Shown: positions 60,896-64,000 of the stretch, in pieces
How positions within the stretch are numbered: position 1 is the first letter of the stretch
Layout: every line of letters begins with the position of its first letter
NCBI GenBank assembly: GCA_025961275.1
Contig: JAOQNJ010000001.1
Location: forward strand, 1,943,353 to 2,007,352
DNA from: Providencia alcalifaciens
GTDB taxonomy: Bacteria; Pseudomonadota; Gammaproteobacteria; Enterobacterales; Enterobacteriaceae
DNA: 64,000 nt
Direction: 5' to 3'
Position numbers and translations under genes: made by a program
Notes under the pieces: model-generated
The model's input: only the letters and a program-made list of their open reading frames with translations
The model's database searches: none
Told to the model about the DNA's origin: nothing

Positions 60896-61277
60896 ATGTA
60901 AAAAACACCTTTATTCTTGGGATGGTTTAGGAGCAATATAATACTATGATGCCACTTTTTTGTGATCTATGTTATGCAGAAAAGTGATAAACGGTTTATA
61001 CCTTGAATGTATTAGGTTGCATCTGCATAGATTATACTCAACTATTTGAATAGCAGTATTTTCTTTGCTTCAGGATTAGCGTTGTTTATCGTCTACATAC
61101 AGATTGAATCGATTAGATTATTAATTATATATTTCAATTAATTGAGTTCATTGATATTGTTTTATTAGAATAAAATGGGCATCAAAAAGATATAAAAATT
61201 AATACAACTAAATATTAATTAACAAATAAATGCTGTATAAGATTTTAACTTAAAGTAACAAAACTGGGCTACACGTC
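60896..61277. other. Divergent intergenic region between yadG and can
   Basis: About 380 AT-rich bases holding the promoters of both genes. I see no coding frame and no clear operator. Confidence 0.5.
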
Positions 61278-61931
61278 ATGATGAAGAAAATTGAAGAGCT
61301 GTTTGCTAATAACGAAGCATGGTCAGCTTCTGTAAAAGAGAAAGATCCTGAATTTTTTAAAGAATTATCCAAAGCTCAGAAACCGAGATTTTTATGGATA
61401 GGCTGTTCAGATAGCCGAGTCCCCGCTGAAAAATTAATTAATGCAGCACCGGGCGATCTGTTTGTTCACCGTAATGTGGCAAACTTAGTGATTCACACCG
61501 ATCTAAATTGCTTGTCCGTGATCCAATATGCTGTAGATGTCCTTGAAGTAGAGCATATTATCATCTGTGGCCACTATGGGTGTGGTGGTATTGAGGCTGC
61601 GGTTGACAATACAGAGCTTGGGCTGATTAATAACTGGTTACTGCATATTCGTGATATTTGGTACCGACACAGCTCTGTGCTGGGTGAACTGAAACCTTGC
61701 GAGCGTTTGGATCGCCTGTGTGAATTGAACGTGGTTGAACAAGTTTATAACCTTGGTCACTCAACTATTATGCAATCAGCATGGAAACGTGGGCAAAAAG
61801 TGATGATTCATGGATGGGTTTACGGGATCAATAATGGTCGCCTGCACGATTTACATACCACCGCAGACAGCCGCGAAAAACTTGAACTTTGCTACCGCGA
61901 AGCGATTTCTAAGCTAACACCTAAGAAATAA
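61278..61931 (+). CDS. can: Beta-class carbonic anhydrase
   Basis: Interconverts CO2 and bicarbonate and is needed for growth in air. The 217-residue protein (E. coli 220) has the zinc ligands in [11 protein letters not shown] (Cys), HYGCGG (His and Cys), and the [20 protein letters not shown] block. It starts at ATG 61278, with a second ATG in the next codon. Hpt converges with it beyond a shared terminator. Confidence 0.97.
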   Translation: MMKKIEELFANNEAWSASVKEKDPEFFKELSKAQKPRFLWIGCSDSRVPAEKLINAAPGDLFVHRNVANLVIHTDLNCLSVIQYAVDVLEVEHIIICGHYGCGGIEAAVDNTELGLINNWLLHIRDIWYRHSSVLGELKPCERLDRLCELNVVEQVYNLGHSTIMQSAWKRGQKVMIHGWVYGINNGRLHDLHTTADSREKLELCYREAISKLTPKK

Positions 61932-61956
61932 TTTAGCTAATCACCTGATAAAGCAA

Positions 61957-61986
61957 GGGGAAGCAAAAGCTTCCCCTTTTAATTTG
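61957..61986 (+). terminator. Terminator between can and hpt
   Basis: GGGGAAGC (61957-61964) pairs with GCTTCCCC (61969-61976) around AAAA, followed by TTTTAATTTG. It sits 26 bases after the can stop, and could also act for hpt on the minus strand. Confidence 0.87.
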
Positions 61987-62016
61987 GCTATTCCGTCTTA
62001 AATAGCGTTGACGTAT

Positions 62017-62553
62017 TTACTCTTCAATTAGTGTGACATGACCGATATAAGGTAAATGGCGGTACTGTTGCGCATAGTCAATACCATAACCAACCACAAA
62101 CTTATCTTCGATTGAATAGCCAGCCCACTCAACAGGCACTTCAACTTCACGACGTGAAGGTTTATCCAGTAACGTACAAATTGCGACTGACTTTGGCCCA
62201 CGCAGTTCAAAAATTTCACGAACTTTATTTAAGGTATTACCTGAGTCGATAATGTCTTCAACAATCAGCACATGTTTTCCACGAATATCTTCATCGAGGT
62301 CTTTGACGATTTTAACATCACGGCTTGAATTCATTGAATTACCGTAGCTTGAAACGGTCATGAAATCGACTTCGTGAGGAGCTTCAATTTTACGGCATAA
62401 GTCTGCCATAAAAATAAACGAACCTTTTAATAAGCCAACTAAGACTAGCTCGCCATCAATATTTTTATAATGTGCACTAATTTCTTTAGCCAGCTCACTC
62501 ACTCGCTGGCTCAGCTCTTCTTCAGAGATCATCACTTCAAGAGTATGTTTCAA
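62017..62553 (-). CDS. hpt: Hypoxanthine phosphoribosyltransferase
   Basis: Makes IMP and GMP from hypoxanthine or guanine and PRPP. The 178-residue protein equals the E. coli length. The PRPP motif is [14 protein letters not shown], and [15 protein letters not shown] and the C-terminal [20 protein letters not shown] are typical. Together with apt and gsk it completes purine base and nucleoside salvage in this window. Confidence 0.97.
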   Translation of the reverse strand: MKHTLEVMISEEELSQRVSELAKEISAHYKNIDGELVLVGLLKGSFIFMADLCRKIEAPHEVDFMTVSSYGNSMNSSRDVKIVKDLDEDIRGKHVLIVEDIIDSGNTLNKVREIFELRGPKSVAICTLLDKPSRREVEVPVEWAGYSIEDKFVVGYGIDYAQQYRHLPYIGHVTLIEE

Positions 62554-62826
62554 TTTACCAATACCTATTTGTTTTAAAACCTAAAAATCATATTTCTTAA
62601 TCCTGAAATCAAAGTTATTGAAGCACTGGTTAAAACGCAGCACGCTCTAAAACAATGACACCATCAGAAATATGAGAACAAAATATGCGGGGAAGTATAA
62701 CAGAACTCATTGTTTCTCGTAAAAGAACAAAAGATTTAAACTTGTAATTTCTAGTATGGTTCAAAATCGATACCATCAACTGCTTGAGTATAAGTTGTAG
62801 GTGGAGGCATTCATCGAATGCAAGGT

Positions 62827-63252
62827 TTAGATTTTCTCACTATCATCGTTTGATTTATAGGCCAACGTTAGCGTCATTAACGCAGCTAAATAACAAAAGG
62901 CAATAATAACCCATGCTAAAATAAATCCTAAAATTGGAGAATAGCCAGCATCCATGAAGCCGTTAGAAAATACTGTTTCGAGGTATGTAGTAATTGGGAC
63001 GCCCATCATCAATGTGATCACACAAAGACTCCAACAAATGCCCTTACCTTGTCTCTTATTTTTAGACATTAACCAATAGAAATATGTAAGGAAGGAGAAT
63101 ATTACTAATAAAGATATTGCCCGAGGTTTCATTGATAATTTTACCAACCACATATAATAACGAATTATCACTCTTGAAATGTATCCTAATAAAGTTAACC
63201 GGAAATAATAAGTTCCAAGCAGGGTAATACTACGAATAAAATTACGTAACAC
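62827..63252 (-). CDS. Small multi-pass membrane protein of unknown function
   Basis: A 141-residue hydrophobic protein. Helices are likely at about residues 46-63, 72-91 and 105-130, the N-terminal 45 residues being amphipathic and Arg-rich. The track start is GTG 63252 with no clear ribosome site; internal ATG codons (63153 and 63132) also lack one, so the true start is unsure. I do not recognise the family. It diverges from the last gene across about 275 bases. Its size and helix number are those of immunity proteins against membrane-active toxins, but also of many other small membrane proteins. Confidence 0.5.
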   Translation of the reverse strand: MLRNFIRSITLLGTYYFRLTLLGYISRVIIRYYMWLVKLSMKPRAISLLVIFSFLTYFYWLMSKNKRQGKGICWSLCVITLMMGVPITTYLETVFSNGFMDAGYSPILGFILAWVIIAFCYLAALMTLTLAYKSNDDSEKI

Positions 63253-63527
63253 GCTGGTTAATAGCGTCTAGGTTAGACTTGCGTACATCAATATTAACCA
63301 TCTAATTATTATCGTAAGACAAATTTAACTTACAGACAGCTGTACTATTTTGCTTAAGTGTTCTATTTCAGTACAGCTTATTGATTTTCCTAATGACCCA
63401 AGTTTGGGTCATCTACTTAGGCTGTGAACCAACAAACGATAATCCTATTCTAAGAAAGATTGTGACTGTTGAATATTATCAACTCTTCCCATAAGCTTAA
63501 ACTAACCTAAACTCAAGGAAGAACCAC

Positions 63528-63995
63528 ATGGCGTATAAATACGATCCGATATCAAAAACGCTCATTGATGCAGATGCAAAATTTAGCTTCGAAGAAGCAC
63601 CTAATTATGATGAACTTTACCATCAAACTAACTTACTAAAAATCAAATCCATTCTTAACAATGAAAAAGATGATGATAATGTCGCCGCAGTTATCACAAT
63701 TGAAGAAGCGGATTATATTTTAAAAAACCTATCGACGGCGATCCCCTTCAAAGACCCAAAAGAGACACTATTTGGCATCAGCGACTTTATGTCTAATTTT
63801 TCAGGAAGCATCTATGAGGCATACAGAGTAGAAAGAATTGTTAACGAGCTTCGTAATTTTAATATCACAGCAACTGAATATACAGGCCCAAACGGTAATA
63901 CTTATATTAGGCTATCGGGTCACGCCGGAATTAGAGCGTACTTAGATGGGACTCGATATTTAGTCAACAACCCCGCGTTTTATACATGGGAGTAG
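63528..63995 (+). CDS. Hypothetical protein, 155 residues, possibly a toxin-like domain
   Basis: A cytoplasmic-looking protein without signal peptide or membrane helix, starting at ATG 63528 after AAGGAAG and ending at TAG 63993. The N-terminal half is acidic; the C-terminal part reads TATEYTGPNGNTYIRLSGHA then GTRYLVNNPAFYTWE. The 'NGNTYI, SGHAGIR, GTRY' pattern reminds me of C-terminal domains of some secreted polymorphic toxins, but this is a recollection and not a confirmed match. It ends five bases before the window edge, so its downstream partner is unseen. Confidence 0.45.
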   Translation: MAYKYDPISKTLIDADAKFSFEEAPNYDELYHQTNLLKIKSILNNEKDDDNVAAVITIEEADYILKNLSTAIPFKDPKETLFGISDFMSNFSGSIYEAYRVERIVNELRNFNITATEYTGPNGNTYIRLSGHAGIRAYLDGTRYLVNNPAFYTWE

Positions 63996-64000
63996 GCACT

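Noticed and set aside
62751-62810. A 19-codon minus-strand frame MPPPTTYTQAVDGIDFEPY.
   Set aside because: It has a stop directly before its ATG and no ribosome site; too short to support, though the sequence looks less random than its surroundings.

Overview
The window reads as a chromosomal segment of an enterobacterium of the Morganellaceae, most likely Providencia or a close relative. The base composition looks AT-rich (about 40% GC by eye), the proteins closely resemble E. coli/Salmonella orthologues, and the gene order is a mosaic of well-known E. coli neighbourhoods. No phage, plasmid, rRNA, tRNA or CRISPR features were recognised.

Layout. (1) 1-21.9 kb: eutH, then gsk, wzz, hemH, adk, htpG, recR, ybaB, dnaX and apt on the minus strand, priC and rsmS on plus, mscK, ychN and acrR on minus, and acrAB on plus. 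Apart from eutH, wzz and ychN this is the E. coli gsk-to-acrB block. (2) 21.9-29.8 kb: an accessory and decaying stretch with small orphan genes, a frameshifted epimerase, a MocR-type regulator and a carboxymuconolactone decarboxylase-like gene both truncated at an IS3-family element, an orphan two-partner-secretion domain protein and a DASS transporter. (3) 29.9-37.8 kb: eno, pyrG, mazG, relA, rlmD, the E. coli block without mazEF. (4) 38.3-44.2 kb: dgt, mtnN, btuF, erpA, hemL. (5) 44.2-47.4 kb: an AT-rich island with a secreted GDSL phospholipase of the Vibrio thermolabile-haemolysin type, sitting where E. coli carries clcA and fhuACDB. (6) 47.4-62.6 kb: mrcB, hrpB, sfsA, dksA, pcnB, folK, panBCD, yadGH, can, hpt. 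(7) 62.6-64 kb: two uncharacterised genes, one a small membrane protein.

The conserved genes serve DNA replication and repair (dnaX, recR, priC), nucleotide salvage and synthesis (gsk, apt, adk, hpt, pyrG, dgt, mazG), the stringent response (relA, dksA), pantothenate and folate synthesis, haem and Fe-S metabolism (hemH, hemL, erpA), cell wall synthesis (mrcB) and multidrug efflux (acrAB-acrR).

Sequence-level details worth keeping: a complete -1 frameshift cassette in dnaX, a probable AUU start codon for pcnB, a sigma-32-type promoter before htpG, an AcrR operator, a dispersed imperfect-palindrome repeat of about 70-125 bp whose copies form or abut the 3' ends of recR, rlmD and btuF, and a roughly 250-bp MITE-like element present twice, one copy nested inside that palindromic repeat with a CTAG target duplication. 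I see no clear new multi-gene system. The best candidates for something undescribed are the orphan TPS-domain protein, the two genes at the right edge, and the nested MITE.
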